NCBI GenBank assembly: GCA_023630585.1
Contig: CM042539.1
Span: 7,309,755-7,373,754 of the forward strand
Source: Cranoglanis bouderius
Taxonomy: Eukaryota > Chordata > Actinopteri > Siluriformes > Cranoglanididae
Reading direction: 5' to 3'
DNA: 64,000 nt
Position numbers and translations under genes: made by a program. This document shows, piece by piece, positions 1-11,560 of this stretch (within the stretch, counting starts at the first letter, position 1; every line of letters begins with the position of its first letter). The notes under the pieces were generated by a model. That model did no database searches, was not told the origin of the DNA, and worked only from the letters and a program-made list of their open reading frames with translations.

Positions 1-867
1 TGGATGTGACAGTTCGCATGGTGCAATTTGTTGTTTTGTATTCAAAATAACGTTGAAATAATGTGGTAATGTGATAAAAAAAAAAAAAAAAGCTCAGCTC
101 ATGCCATGCTACTAAATAAATATTTAAGCTAGCAGCATCACTAATTGTAGCTAGCTAACCTTTAACACTGATATCGATTGAAATACCACATTGAACTGTG
201 GCTTTACTTCAATTTTGGAACGATTATGCTCCCATTAGCTTGCGTCGACTTAAGCGAATTCTTTATAGCAAATATTCTTTAGAAACTTTCTTTAACCGAA
301 GGCCACGTATTTACGTACTTAAGTACGGATTACTTAGTAGCACTTATGGACACTTAGTTTTGATGTGAAAAATAACTACAGCTATCAGGAGTATTATTCA
401 GTAGCTTCACGGACAAACGACAAAGCTAATGTTGCTATTATCAGAATGAGGAAGTGGTTCCAAGGTGTTTGGGAGGTTAAAAATGAAAATCCAGAGCTTT
501 CCGGTATTCTCGGCTTTAGCCGTCGCTAAGTACATCACATTCATCACCACAAACTATGGTGAAGGGGTGCAATAATTAGGCCAAATCTGCTCTGACATCT
601 TTCTGCCTCAACACACTGGCTTCTGTTCGTCCAGACAGCAGCAACAGATTTGACGCTCCGTTCCAATTCTCTCACCATTAATCCTGCGACTGATGGAGAA
701 AAGCGAGAGACGCTCGACCCGGAACATACAAAGCAAGGAGCTTCAGAGAAGAGAGACACACACACACGTCCATGTGTACTTTCCTTCATGCTGTTTCTTT
801 GAAATAATGTCATGACTTTTGAATTATGCATCACAGTCAGTCTAATAGATCTAAATCAATCTGACAG
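1..867. other. Intergenic, no gene seen
   Basis: AT-rich unique-looking sequence with a short poly-A run near 78-93. The one ORF (minus strand, 544-834) has no recognisable domain and no coding-like composition, so I do not call it. Confidence 0.6.
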
Positions 868-1290
868 TGGATTCTCAACTCTGATTGGTCAGAAGGTGTT
901 GATTCATTTCCTATAACAGCAGCTCTGACAGTAGCGGAGCTCCAGATCACAGGTTTATATTAATGCGCTCGTTCTAATATGTTGTAACTTCTATAGTAAC
1001 AGCTCCACATTCATGAATTTAAAGTTGTTTTAAGTTTTCTGTAAGGAGATGTTTATTTGACATTCATGGAAGGAGTCTCCAGTGTCAGAGCTTTGTAACA
1101 GTCAGAGGTAAAGTTGTAACTTTATGTTTTTCGACACTGGATAAAAAATACAACCTGTCACTGTCATCTTTAATACGTTACAATTGTAATCTTTGGCGAA
1201 TTGCTGTCGAGGAAGAAAAGAAAAACTTTAGGACGTGCTGTTATGGGAAAATAATCAACTTCAGGGTGGTAACTAAAACTCCTTTTACAA
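868..1290 (+). repeat. Family A foldback element, 5' half
   Basis: This copy starts with the family's outer end (TGATTGGTCAGAAGGTGTTG). It continues through the recognisable blocks CAGCAGCTCTGACAGTAG, GGTTTATATTAATGCGCTCG, GGAAGGAGTCTCCAGTGTCA and GCTGTTATGGGAAAATAATC. The same blocks recur, often inverted, in about ten other places in the window. No coding capacity is seen. The superfamily is not assigned. Confidence 0.75.
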
Positions 1291-2239
1291 TCTGAGAGTG
1301 AACGATGTTCTTAAATACTAAAATTTAGTGATTTCATGGAAGACATTTTATTTTTTCTGTATTTCATTGGAAATAGCGAATAAACTGAAATGAACCACCC
1401 CCCCCCCACCCCAAAATCAGACTTTTTTTAAACTAGAATGTAGCTTTCTGTCAAAATGGTTTCACAATGTTCAACAAGTTTGAAAAAATCAGACTTTTAT
1501 TATTATTATTATTCAGTTATTTATTTTGGAAAGTTGCACAAGTTATCATTAAGGTTCGGTTTGAGGTTAGTGTTTGTACTCTGTTCTTCAACATGAACAT
1601 GTTAGAGCTTAGTTTCAATTCATGAAATTGTTACGAATTTCCCCAGGCAATCGATCAACATACTCTATAACCACGTCGTCCTCTCTCGGTAGGATCCGTA
1701 TAAATCTTTCATGAGGTTTTTCCTCTCTTTATATGCATTGTTCATCTTAAATTAAGCTAATAATACGATTTTCAGTATCATTAACGATAATCAGCAGTGC
1801 ATCATGCATAAACGTTGAGAGAACGTCTGTTGATTCGACCTTTCTATGAAAATACTTGGGGGAAAAAAAATCATAATATCACCCTAATTATAAAAATATG
1901 ATGTAAATCATTTCTAATTAGCTGAGACCTGATGTCTCATCGTCATGCAGGAAGTGTGTCTTCGTCTGTTTTGCCCATTTAGGTGCTGCGCATCTAATGT
2001 GCAGCATGTGATTTCTCACCCTGCTCTCTCGAGGACTGGGGTGTGTAAAAAAAGTCACATCTACATTTTAAATCCCTACGTTTTCACTGTTGTATTGAAA
2101 TGACGTTCTGCGGACAACGTGGTCCGCGTGGAGCACTCTGGCTCATCCTAGGAGACTTACGAAGCTCCAGACTATTGACGATTGACACTATCACTGGCGT
2201 CTGGTATCGCTTAATTCTTTCTTTCTCTCATGCTCTCGT

Positions 2240-2276
<37 letters not shown>

Positions 2277-2539
2277 GGAGATATGCAGGCATGAATCAAA
2301 CAAATAGTGCAGTTAATTATTGCTTTTAAAGGATGTCCACTGCTGCCTGTTTTCATACCAAAGCTAAACATATATCGTGGAGAGAGGAAAGAATGTGTGT
2401 GTGTGTGTTTGTGTGTGTTTTATCAGTGTGATCCGTGTTCTGTAGGAAGTAACTCACTTTCCTAAATAACATTTTAAGATCAATTTCATTTCATTTCAAT
2501 CTCACGAAACAGACTATTTTGCTGAAGAATTACAATTAA
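1291..2539. other. Intergenic with simple repeats
   Basis: No gene is seen. The stretch holds a C-run near 1397-1410, an ATT tract near 1498-1513, a (CT)n tract at about 2238-2270 and a short (GT)n near 2394-2420. The small ORF at 2100-2294 runs through the CT tract and is not credible. Confidence 0.6.
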
Positions 2540-3486
2540 CCCTCTACTGTATGAATTATTACATTTACATAAATAATGTTCTATGGATTTTTACTTGACT
2601 TAGTTCAAGTAATAAAAATATCTATCTTTTTTTAGGGGAGGAAGTTGGTAAATTGTTGCCGTATGGCAACAGTGTGCAACGGTGGAAAGTATCATATAGT
2701 CAAAAATAACACAAAATGTATAAGATTCCAATTCCAATTACTGCATTTTCCAGACTATAAATTGCCACTAAATACATTTTTAAATGTAAAAGTTATATCT
2801 TCTAGAAAGGAATTACAGTTGTAAAAAGTATGTGGATGGATTTACTCACTCAAAATACATACAAAAATTAGATACAAATCTGTTTTGGGTGAAGTATCTT
2901 TTTAATTCTTTCTCTTGAATTCTTAATTTTTTCTCTTGAAACATAAAATTTAGAAAATAAGGTGCAATTGTCTGAAAAATGTCTGAAATTACACCAGTTT
3001 TTTCTTATTTTAAATGTGGAAAAAAAATGTAAATATACTGTTAGAGAAGCCTAGTGTCTTTTTTTGCTATGTAGGCCTTTTTCAATTCATGAATTCACAT
3101 ACCACAGTTCCATTATCACATTTTGTTGCCATATGGTAACAGTTACACTTTACCATTTAACAGAATACTCAAAATATATAAACTTGTTTAAATGACAAAA
3201 AATAAATGTTAACTGTTAATCTCAGGTGGTGTTTAATTTTTTTTCTTTAAGTGGTTTTGCCTAAATATTGAAAAATTAATAAAATTTTGAGAGCCCTCCG
3301 ATGATGACCTTCACCATGCTATGTGATTGCAAAAAAAGGAAGTGCAAACAGCTTGTGCTGGTCATGTGACATAGTTAAAGCCCCCTTTTCCCAGTTACAT
3401 AGGATAATAGTAGATTTGTATTATTTCCTATCAAAAAATGTAGATAAATTAATTGTTGCCATATGGCAACACCATACAGTAAAGGG
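2540..3486 (+). mobile_element. piggyBac-like MITE, copy 1
   Basis: The left end reads TTAA then CCCTCTACTGTATG (TTAA at 2536-2539). The right end reads CATACAGTAAAGGG followed by TAAA at 3487-3490. The termini are therefore inverted, begin CCCT and sit at TTAA-like targets, as in piggyBac elements. The interior carries three copies of a palindrome of the form TTGTTGCCATATGGCAACA at about 2653, 3123 and 3453. It has no transposase. A second copy lies at 40212-40924. Confidence 0.7.
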
Positions 3487-3490
3487 TAAA

Positions 3491-4008
3491 AGGTGCAATA
3501 GTGAATATGTTTCATTTCTTACTAGTACAAATAATACGAAAAATTATGTAGAAATCATAAAAAATAATAGTTTAAGCCACTGTCTCAGATCAAGTGCATT
3601 ACATAGCTGAAAAACAACAACAACAACCCTCTTTGGAAACCTGCCTTCGGGTCCGGAGTGTGTGTTTGTATTTGGATTGGCCTCTTGTTAGTCATTTTAT
3701 AGACATGCCCCCAACACACCTTCACATCCTCATAAATCATTATGAGGAGACATTGCATGTTTATAGAGCTGTAACTCGGCTTTCGAGGAGTTGAATGTTT
3801 TGAAAGTGATGTCATGAGAGTCCTTGCTAATGGTGACTCTAGTTAGCATGTTAACTCTAGTTGAGCCACCATAAGGTTTGTGGGCGGAGCTTTGAGGAAG
3901 TGGGAGCAGGCTCAGTGAATGAAAAGAATAAAAAAAATCTAACCTTATTCTACTCCACCCATTTAGCCATTAGAGACTGATTATTTTTCCCCAAATCTTA
4001 CTGCTCCT
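3491..4008 (+). mobile_element. TTAA-flanked MITE, second family, abutting copy
   Basis: Immediately after the TAAA that closes the previous element comes AGGTGCAATAGTGAA. The same terminus opens the element at 30503, where it reads AGGTGCAGTAGTCAA. The right end is CTGCTCCT followed by TTAA at 4009-4012. Internal similarity to the 30.5 kb copy continues for about 80 bases from the left end (CTTACTnGTACAAATAA). It is non-coding. The two elements share one target junction. Confidence 0.55.
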
Positions 4009-4013
4009 TTAAA

Positions 4014-5434
4014 GTACTCCATCAAACCTCCATCAAATCATCAAAAAAAGCAAAAGCAGTGTGGTTTGATTGTGTTTGAATTTTTTGCCCATAAATGTAA
4101 GAGCTGTGAACACGAACTGGAACAAAACCATAACCTTTGTAGCTTTTTGTACGAATTGCATCATATGAGTAGTTACAAATTTGCACGTGTGGGGCCATTT
4201 TGAAAAAAGAAATGGTAAGAATTGCAAAAGAGCGAAGAGTGAAGATAGATTTTTTAAAATTTTTATGTCATAAGAAAAGGTACAAGCACTAACCCCACCC
4301 CTACTAAACTGTTGTCATTTTTATACAAATTCAGTGATGTTAATAGTGGACAAATTAGTTGATTTTTTTTTACACCCCAGAAAATACGTCTGCTAACGTT
4401 TAACCCCACCCCTAACCCTAATCTTACGCTTCATAACTTTATCACTTGTACAGACTGGAGGCATTTACTCACTAGAAATCCACTTCACTTAAAGATGCCT
4501 CTGCAGCTTCCCCACCCAAAAACACGACATCCCATCTGCTTAGACAAAGCAACGACATTTATCACAGTACCTACCGTAATGACCCTCGTTAAGAGACTGG
4601 AGTAATTAGCATTTGTACATGGGTATGGAAACGTGGCAGGTATTATCCATGGGGATTTCCAAATATCTAATGATAATCTCCAAATCTGGCCACGTTCTGT
4701 TCTGTAGTTTAATAATGTGCTGAAGGTGCTGTGATTACTTCACATTGTTACTTTCAAACGCATTCACAAAACACAGACCTAGATGACATGAAACCTGCAC
4801 TAGCAATACAGCTGACTGTCTGCCTCATCACCCTACCCTTTCAAAAAAAACAAAAAAAACCAAACAAACAAGACAGACAAAGGAGAACAAACTTGATTTC
4901 CTGTCCCCGTTTGGCAGGAACACGCGAGCAGCCACTTTGCTTGTATGTGGGTCACACACACCGTTCCCAGCTGTTCAGCCGAGTCAGCTGCGCCGCCACT
5001 GCGCCCACCAACATCTGCTCCACAAAAACAATCTCCAGCTTTTAGTAGTCAAATGGAGGTTACACCATATGCCAGCAAGCCACTTAGTTTGTGCCATGGG
5101 AGCTCGACTAACAGTAGCCGAGGTAACAAAGAGCGGGAGGAGGACGCGGCTCGCTCGGCCCATCAAAGACGCGCCGGTGTGCATCTGCTCAAGGTGCTCG
5201 GCAATAATGCCGTCTGCTGAATATTAATGCGTCCAGACTACGGTTTGGCTGCGAGGTCTTGTCCAAGGTCCAGACAAGTTTACGTCTGCATCCACACGCT
5301 AAAGCCGTTCATGCTAACCCAGACACTCACTGTTGCTAACATTGTGTAAATATATTGTCCAAATTGCAAATGTCAGCACAGTATATGCAGCACACCAACT
5401 AGTACTATAGCAATTACTGTAATTACAACATGCT
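4014..5434. other. Intergenic; GC-richer block at 4900-5230
   Basis: No supported gene. The block at about 4900-5230 is clearly richer in G+C than its surroundings and gives overlapping ORFs in several frames on both strands. None shows a domain or a preferred frame, so I leave it as possible regulatory or old coding sequence. Two similar short segments (TAACCCCACCCCTA) lie near 4291 and 4400. Confidence 0.5.
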
Positions 5435-5936
5435 GCTATGTAAGGACTGCTGTTATAGGAAAATAATCAATAACATTATGTTGTGTGATGAATCAAAGTT
5501 AACTCTTCTATCCAGAGGCTAAAATAAATTGTATTTCCGCCTGTTGTGAAGGTGCCCATGTTTTTATTGAATTTATTGTGATGTCACACTCAAAAGTAGA
5601 CACTCGTGAAAAGTTTCAGTTTTTCACGAGTTTTACCTTTTTTTTTTTTTTTTTTTTAGCCTACTAGGTGTAAATATTATTATTATTATTGTGGCAGTTG
5701 TATACAGTGCCATGATACTCTACACACAGAAACCCAACAGTGTCCTGACTAATCTCATGACAGACTTGCGGCGATAAAATAATTCATTTATTTATACAGA
5801 TTGATAATGTCTGATAAGCCAGTGTACTGCTAGAAAGGGTTAATAATGGTGGTGATAATACGAAGTTGAGTATTTTCCTATAACACCGTCCCGAAGTGTT
5901 TCATTCCTCTTCCACCACAGCAATTTACTGTATATA
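5435..5936 (+). repeat. Family A foldback element, left part (split by Tc1-1)
   Basis: GCTGTTATAGGAAAATAATC near 5449 and the inverted match TATTTTCCTATAACACC near 5870 are the central arms of the element. CACAGCAATTTACTG then runs into the Tc1 insertion. The sequence resumes at 7442. The segment at about 5516-5850 does not match other copies and includes a short hairpin (ACTCGTGAAAA / TTTTTCACGAGT, 5602-5632) and a poly-T run. Confidence 0.65.
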
Positions 5937-7441
5937 CAGGTGCATCTCAATAAATTAGAATGTCGTGGAAAAGTTAGTTTATTTCAGTAATTCAACTCAA
6001 ATTGTGAAACTCGTGTATTAAATAAATTCAATGCCACAGACTGAAGTAGTTTAAGTCTTTGGTTCTTTTAATTGTGATGATTTTGGCTCACATTTAACAA
6101 AAACCACCAATTCACTATCTCAACAAATTAGAATATGGTGACATGCCAATCAGCTAATCAACTCAAAACACCTGCAAAGGTTTCCTGAGCCTTCAAAATG
6201 GTCTCTCAGTTTGGTTCACTAGGTAAGCCACAAACATTCATTGCCAAAGAAGCTGGCTGTTCATAGAGTGCTTTATCCAAGCATGTTAACAGAAAGTTGA
6301 GTGGAAGGAAAAAGTGTGGAAGAAAAAGATGCACAACCAACTGAGAGAACCGCAGCCTTATGAGGATTGTCAAGCAAAATCGATTCAAGAATTTGAGTGA
6401 ACTTCACAAGGAATGGACTGAGGCTGGGGTCAAGGCATCAAGCGCCACCACACACAGACGTGCCAAGGAATTTGGCTACAGTTGTCGTATTCCTCTTGTT
6501 AAGCCACTCCTGAACTACAGACAACGTCAGAGGCGTTTTACCTGGGCTAAGGAGAAGAAGAACTGGACTGTTGCCCAGTGGTCCAAAATCCTCTTATCAG
6601 ATGAGAGCAAGTTTTGTATTTCATTTGGAAACCAAGGTCCTAGAGTCTGGAGGAAGGGTGGAGAAGCTCATAGCCCAAGTTGCTTGAAGTCCAGTGTTCA
6701 GTTTCCACAGTCTGTGATGATTTGGGGTGCAATGTCATCTGCTGGTGTTGGTCCATTGTGTTTTTTGAAAACCAAAGTCACTGCACCCGTTTACCAAGAA
6801 ATTTTGGAGCACTTCATGCTTCCTTCTGCTGACCAGCTTTTTGAAGATGCTGATTTCATTTTCCAGCAGGATTTGGCACCTGCCCACACTGCCAAAAGCA
6901 CCAAAAGTTGGTTAAATGACCATGGTGTTGGTGTGCTTGACTGGCCAGCAAACTCACCAGACTTGAACCCCATAGAGAATCTATGGGGTATTGTCAAGAG
7001 GAAAATGAGAAACAAGAGACCAAAAAATGCAGATGAGCTGAAGGCCACTGTCAAAGAAACCTGGGCTTCCATACCACCTCAGCAGTGCCACAAACTGATC
7101 ACCTCCATGCCACGCCGAATTGAGGCAGCAATTAAAGCAAAAGGACCCCTACCAAGTATTGAGTACATGTACAGTAAATGAACATACTTTCCAGAAGGCC
7201 AACAATTCACTAAAAATGTTTTTTTATTGGTCTTATGAAGTATTCTAATTTGTTGAGATAGTGAATTGGTGGGTTTTTGTTAAACGTGAGCCAAAATCAT
7301 CACAATCAAAAGAACCAAAGACTTAAACTACTTCAGTCTGTGTGCATTGAATTTATTTAATACACGAGTTTCACAATTTGAGCTGAATTACTGAAATAAA
7401 TGAACTTTTCCACGACATTCTAATTTATTGAGATGCACCTG
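5937..7441 (+). mobile_element. Tc1-1, Tc1/mariner transposon with about 200-bp TIRs
   Basis: The element starts CAGGTGCATCTCAATAAATT and ends with the reverse complement of that sequence. TA target duplications lie at 5935-5936 and 7442-7443. The terminal inverted repeats span about 5937-6135 and 7241-7441 and are nearly identical. The length, 1505 bp, is about full size for a Tc1 element. It was inserted into a family A element, whose sequence continues on both sides. The enclosed transposase frame has two nonsense codons. Confidence 0.95.
6198..7181 (+). pseudogene. Tc1 transposase, inactivated by two in-frame stops
   Basis: The natural start is the ATG at 6198, because the family N-terminus (MVSQFGSLG) reads in frame from there. 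The frame then meets TAG at 6264-6266 and TGA at 6342-6344. An uninterrupted 273-codon stretch runs from 6360 to the stop at 7181. The catalytic triad is intact: D in LLSDESKF (about residue 135 from 6198), D in FQQDLAPAH (about 225) and E in SPDLNPIENLW (about 260). The spacing between the last two is 34 residues, which makes it DD34E. The damaged part is the N-terminal helix-turn-helix DNA-binding region. Both stops fit single C-to-T changes (CAG to TAG, CGA to TGA). Total length is about 327 codons, normal for the family. An enzyme starting at 6360 would keep the catalytic domain but lack much of the DNA-binding part. Confidence 0.93.
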
Positions 7442-7670
7442 TATACGTATGTACTTATGTTCCCAAGTTAGTTCCTATTATCACGTACGTTATAGCAGCT
7501 ATAAACAGTCGTTCCCTCACCAGCCTCTCTTTTCTCTAATAAAAAAAACCTGCAGATACCAAGAATCCGCAAAGCGTAAACTACTCCTCGGAAACCTTAA
7601 AGTTACAGCTTTACCTCTGACTGTGGAGACTCCTTCCATAAATGTAACAAACATCTCCTGACAGAAACTT
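7442..7670 (+). repeat. Family A foldback element, right part
   Basis: The interrupted family A copy resumes after Tc1-1 with CACGTACGTTATAGCAGCTA, AACAGTCGTTCCCTCACCAG, then GGAGACTCCTTCCATAAATG and AACATCTCCTGACAGAAACT. This order is the inverse of the blocks seen at 868-1290. Confidence 0.75.
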
Positions 7671-8500
7671 CCAACGGTTACACAAGTTTTTTTTTAACCC
7701 TCGATCTTTTGTAAATTTATTTATTTATTTATATTTATTTTTCTTACTTTACAAGAATGAGTGCAATTCAGATTTGTCGTTGAACTAAATGTTGTAATGA
7801 GAATTGTTTCCATATTTAACTCCATGACGTTTGATGCATTATTCAGTACATTGTAGTTACAATCGGTTTCCTGAATCTATGACATGATATTTCCTTTTAA
7901 ATCTCGTTAAAGCTCGACTTCACAGCGATAAATAATTACTCGTCAACTTCACTCCAAAAGATAAAGTGCAGAGCTATTTAGCCTTTTAAGACCAATTAAG
8001 CGAACAGATCCGGACTGTACGAGCCATGACTGTACGAGCCATGACTGTACGAGCCATGACTGTACGAGCGCAGTACGCAGAAAGGTGATAATGATGTTTT
8101 AATTAAATATGGGAGCAAAGGGTCCCAAAATGTAGCTTACAGCTAACCAAGCAGCGGCCATTTAGTAAGCATGCAGACGAGAGCCCATTACTGTCTCGTG
8201 CCTCTGCTTTACTGGGTCTGTGTGACTTTGCTTCAGGCTAAACGCTGCTCATTAATCAGCAAATTGTGAAAAAAAAAAAAAAAAAAGCGCCAGTCTCTAC
8301 AGCTGTGGGAGGAGATTTAACAAGCCGGCGATGTGCTTGTGTCACCACACGTTTCAGTGCAGGCGAAGTTCCTGCCTGTGGAGTTTGATTTTTATTTCAG
8401 TTGAAGCAGATACGCTCTTGTCTTATTCAGGGTTTTGAAGCTGCACATGAGCTGGTCTTTTGGGGCACAGATACTCTCCGTCTCTCTTGTTATAGCATCT
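7671..8500. other. Intergenic with a 15-bp minisatellite
   Basis: No gene is seen. About 3.7 copies of a 15-bp unit (TGTACGAGCCATGAC) lie at 8016-8069. A poly-A run lies at about 8269-8286. The rest is unique AT-rich sequence. Confidence 0.6.
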
Positions 8501-8519
8501 CTAAATACTGTAAATACTT

Positions 8520-9205
8520 TCAAAGAAAGATTTCTAGCTAAATGCAAACTAGCATTTAGCTAGTTTGCACTGGGACAGCTAATTATCAGCATCCAACTAT
8601 CCAACTAGTTTATATCATCAGAGTTATTGTTATTATTGTGCTAGCTGACATTTGAGAGACTAGGAACAAAGCTGTTGTTGGTTAGCCTTAGCTAATAATT
8701 TCTATGTTCTTTGGTTCCTTGGTGAAGTAGGCACTAATTTACTGTCAGGAGCTAAAATCAGGGTGTGAGTTTTTAAAAAATTTTTTTTATACCTTTTATA
8801 TTTGTAAATTCATAAGACAACTTTTTAGCATCAAACAGCTCCTAACAAATATCTCCTAAGAAATCTAAACATTAACAGATGTGACAGCTAGTTATTAGCA
8901 TTCATCTAGTTTGTAACTGGTTTGTATTGTGACAGCTAGCTACTAGCATTCATCTAATTTGTATTGTGACAGTTATTAGCTTTCATAGTTTGTACTGTGA
9001 CAGCTAGCTATTAGCATTTATCTAGTTTGTATTGGGACAGCTAGCTATTAGCATCCAAGTTTGTATCTATCATGCTAGCTAACATTTGAGAGATTAGGAA
9101 CAAAGCTGTTGTTGGTTAGCCTTAGCTAACAGTTTCTATGTTATTTGGTTAGAGGTAAGAGGTGCTAATTTACCATCAGGAGCTAAAATCAGGGTGTGAT
9201 TTGAG
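8520..9205. repeat. Direct duplication with an internal minisatellite
   Basis: The segment at about 8638-8775 (AGGAACAAAGCTGTTGTTGG ... GGAGCTAAAATCAGGGTGTG) recurs at about 9070-9200 with scattered differences. Between the copies is a degenerate tandem array of about 38 bp units containing GTGACAGCTAGCTATTAGCA at about 8880-9060. No coding capacity is apparent. Confidence 0.8.
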
Positions 9206-10552
9206 AATGAGGTAGAGGTTTTCTTTTGTGAGTCCTTGTTTGTTATTTTTACTTTCATAGTTTAAATAAAATTTTTAAATGTAAGAGTTTATACTTTAAC
9301 TTTTTCCACAGGATGTATTTAGATCAGTGATTACACTTGGCTTGTACTTGAGTAAAAAAAAAAATTGTCTACTTTCTATAGAGTTAAACTCTACCGATCA
9401 TTAGTTTTTTCGTTTCTAAATGAATAAATATAATATAAGCCAAGATATTGTTTAAACACAATGTAAACGGATTAGCCATTAGAAATTCCACACTTAAGGG
9501 TGCAAACCTTTGAAATCCAAAATGATATACAGACATAGTCAATTTCAAGGACGCATACTTCATTTTGAATGTCATGTTTCGGATGATAAGATACAAATTC
9601 ATAATAATACCTCCCCAAGTTTGCATTTGTACATTTTTGTAACTCCATGACCTTTAACCTGAGATCAGTGATGCTCTGAGATTGTGTGCACTTTCTCCAG
9701 TGGTCAGAGGAGGGCAGTACTGCAGCACATGACCTGCAGTTTGTCTCATTTTGTCCCTTTTTTGTCATGTCCATTACATCAGTCCTACATGATATAAAAA
9801 ACAATGCCTCAGTGCTGCCGGACTGGTCTGAGTCCGAGTTTTACTCCCTGTAAATGCGCGAGCGAATCCATTTATTTAGTTTTTGAGGTCATTTTTAATC
9901 CAACATGTTGTTTTTGTCTGCTGTACAGTTGATCAGGATAAGTAACACAGACACACAAGCTGTGTGATTATGCAAATAGTGCGGTGATTATGTTAATTTA
10001 GGGTTAAAATGACGAGAAGCTGTGATGAAGTTTTTCAGCATGATTATGATTATTATTATGATTTAATACCGGTTGCATCAGTGTTTCAGTGTTGTGTGAT
10101 TTGCATGTTATTAAAATCAGACTCAATTTGTTTCATTATTTTGTTGTATTTTATTTACAGTATTCACTTGTTTTTATTAGGACCAAATTTAATATCTTAA
10201 AAATAGATTATTTTTGTTCTATGAAAACTTTTTTTTTTATATCAACCCTTCAAGAAAAACGGAGACACTTAGCTAACTCTGACAGCAATCTTTACTTTAA
10301 TGACTTTATTTATTAAGAGACGTTTCAGTCGACATCATGTTGTTTAATGTGAATTGTCCCTGTTAATTAAATAAATAAATGAAAGTACAGATTACTGTAG
10401 GCTTTTAAAAAATATTTTGTTGATGTAATTATTTAATCAAATAATGTAATATTCATTATTCAAGAAATATAATGAAATACATTTTTTATACATTTATTTT
10501 GTTAAGATTAATTTAGATTTTATGTATTAAATTCTCAAATTTCTTCTTCTTC
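9206..10552. other. Intergenic, no gene seen
   Basis: AT-rich sequence. ORFs at 9384-9804 (minus) and 10009-10316 (plus) have no recognisable domain and amino-acid composition typical of random AT-rich DNA. Confidence 0.6.
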
Positions 10553-10577
10553 TTCTTATTATTATTAGTAGTATTTG

Positions 10578-10635
<58 letters not shown>
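10553..10635 (+). repeat. (ATT)n microsatellite
   Basis: A TTC run followed by about 20 ATT units leads directly into the minisatellite that follows. Confidence 0.9.
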
Positions 10636-10637
<2 letters not shown>

Positions 10638-11560
10638 TGTTTCAGGAGTGTGGGCTCCTGAGATCCAGAGATGCTTTTATTTCCATAAATAGACTCGAGT
10701 GTGGCTCTATTTCAGGAGTGTGGCTCTGTTTCAGGAGTGTGGGCTCTGTTTCAGGACTGTGGCTCTGTTTCAGGACTGTGGCTCTGTTTCAGGAGTGTGG
10801 AACCTGTTCGAGGAGTGTGGCTCTGTTTCAGGAGTGTGGCTCTGTTTCAGGAGTGTGGGCTCTGTTCGAGGAGTGTGGCTCTGTTTCAGGAGTGTGGCTC
10901 TGTTTCAGGAGTGTGGGCTCTGTTCGAGGAGTGTGGCTCTGTTTCAGGAGTGTGGCTCTGTTTCAGGAGTGTGGGCTCTGTTCCAGGACTGTGGCTCTGT
11001 TTCAGGAGTGTGGGCTCTGTTCGAGGAGTGTGGCTCTGTTTCAGGAGTGTGGCTCTGTTTCAGGAGTGTGGGCTCTGTTTCAGGACTGTGGCTCTGTTTC
11101 AGGACTGTGGGCTCTGTTTCAGGAGTGTGGGCTCTGTTTCAGGACTGTGGCTCTGTTTCAGGAGTGTGGGCACTGTTTCAGGACCATGGCTCTGTTTCAG
11201 GAGTGTGGGCTCTGTTTCAGGAGTGTGGGAGCTGTTTCAGGAGTGTGGGAGCTGTTTCAGGAGTGTGGGCTCTGTTTCAGGAGTGTGGGCTCCTGAGATC
11301 CAGAGATGCTCTTATTTCCATAAATAGACTCGAGTGTGGGAGCTGTTTCAGGAGTGTGGGAGCTGTTTCAGGAGTGTGGCTCGGTTTCAGGAGTGTGGGC
11401 TCTGTTTCAGGAGTGTGGGAGCTGTTTCAGAAGAGTGGCTCTGTTTCAGGAGTGTGGGCTCCTGAGATCCAGAGATGCTCTTATTTCCATAAATAGACTC
11501 GAGTGTGGGAGCTGTTTCAGGAGTGTGGGAGCTGTTTCAGGAGGCTGCTGCTGGTGGCTG
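10636..11560 (+). repeat. 20/21-bp minisatellite with a longer embedded repeat
   Basis: More than 35 tandem copies of a unit of the type CTCTGTTTCAGGAGTGTGGG occur. Variants include a CGAGG form, a GACTGTGG form and a GGAGCTGTTT form. Units alternate between 20 and 21 bases, so several plus-strand frames stay open for long stretches with peptides such as SVSGVW and ALFQECG. A longer motif (GAGATCCAGAGATGC ... CATAAATAGACTCGAG, about 45 bp) interrupts the array three times, near 10658, 11295 and 11464. I treat the open frames as products of the repeat and not as a gene. Confidence 0.95.

Noticed and set aside
4731..5227. Overlapping ORFs around the GC-richer block
   Set aside because: No frame is preferred, no domain is recognised, and several frames on both strands are equally open.
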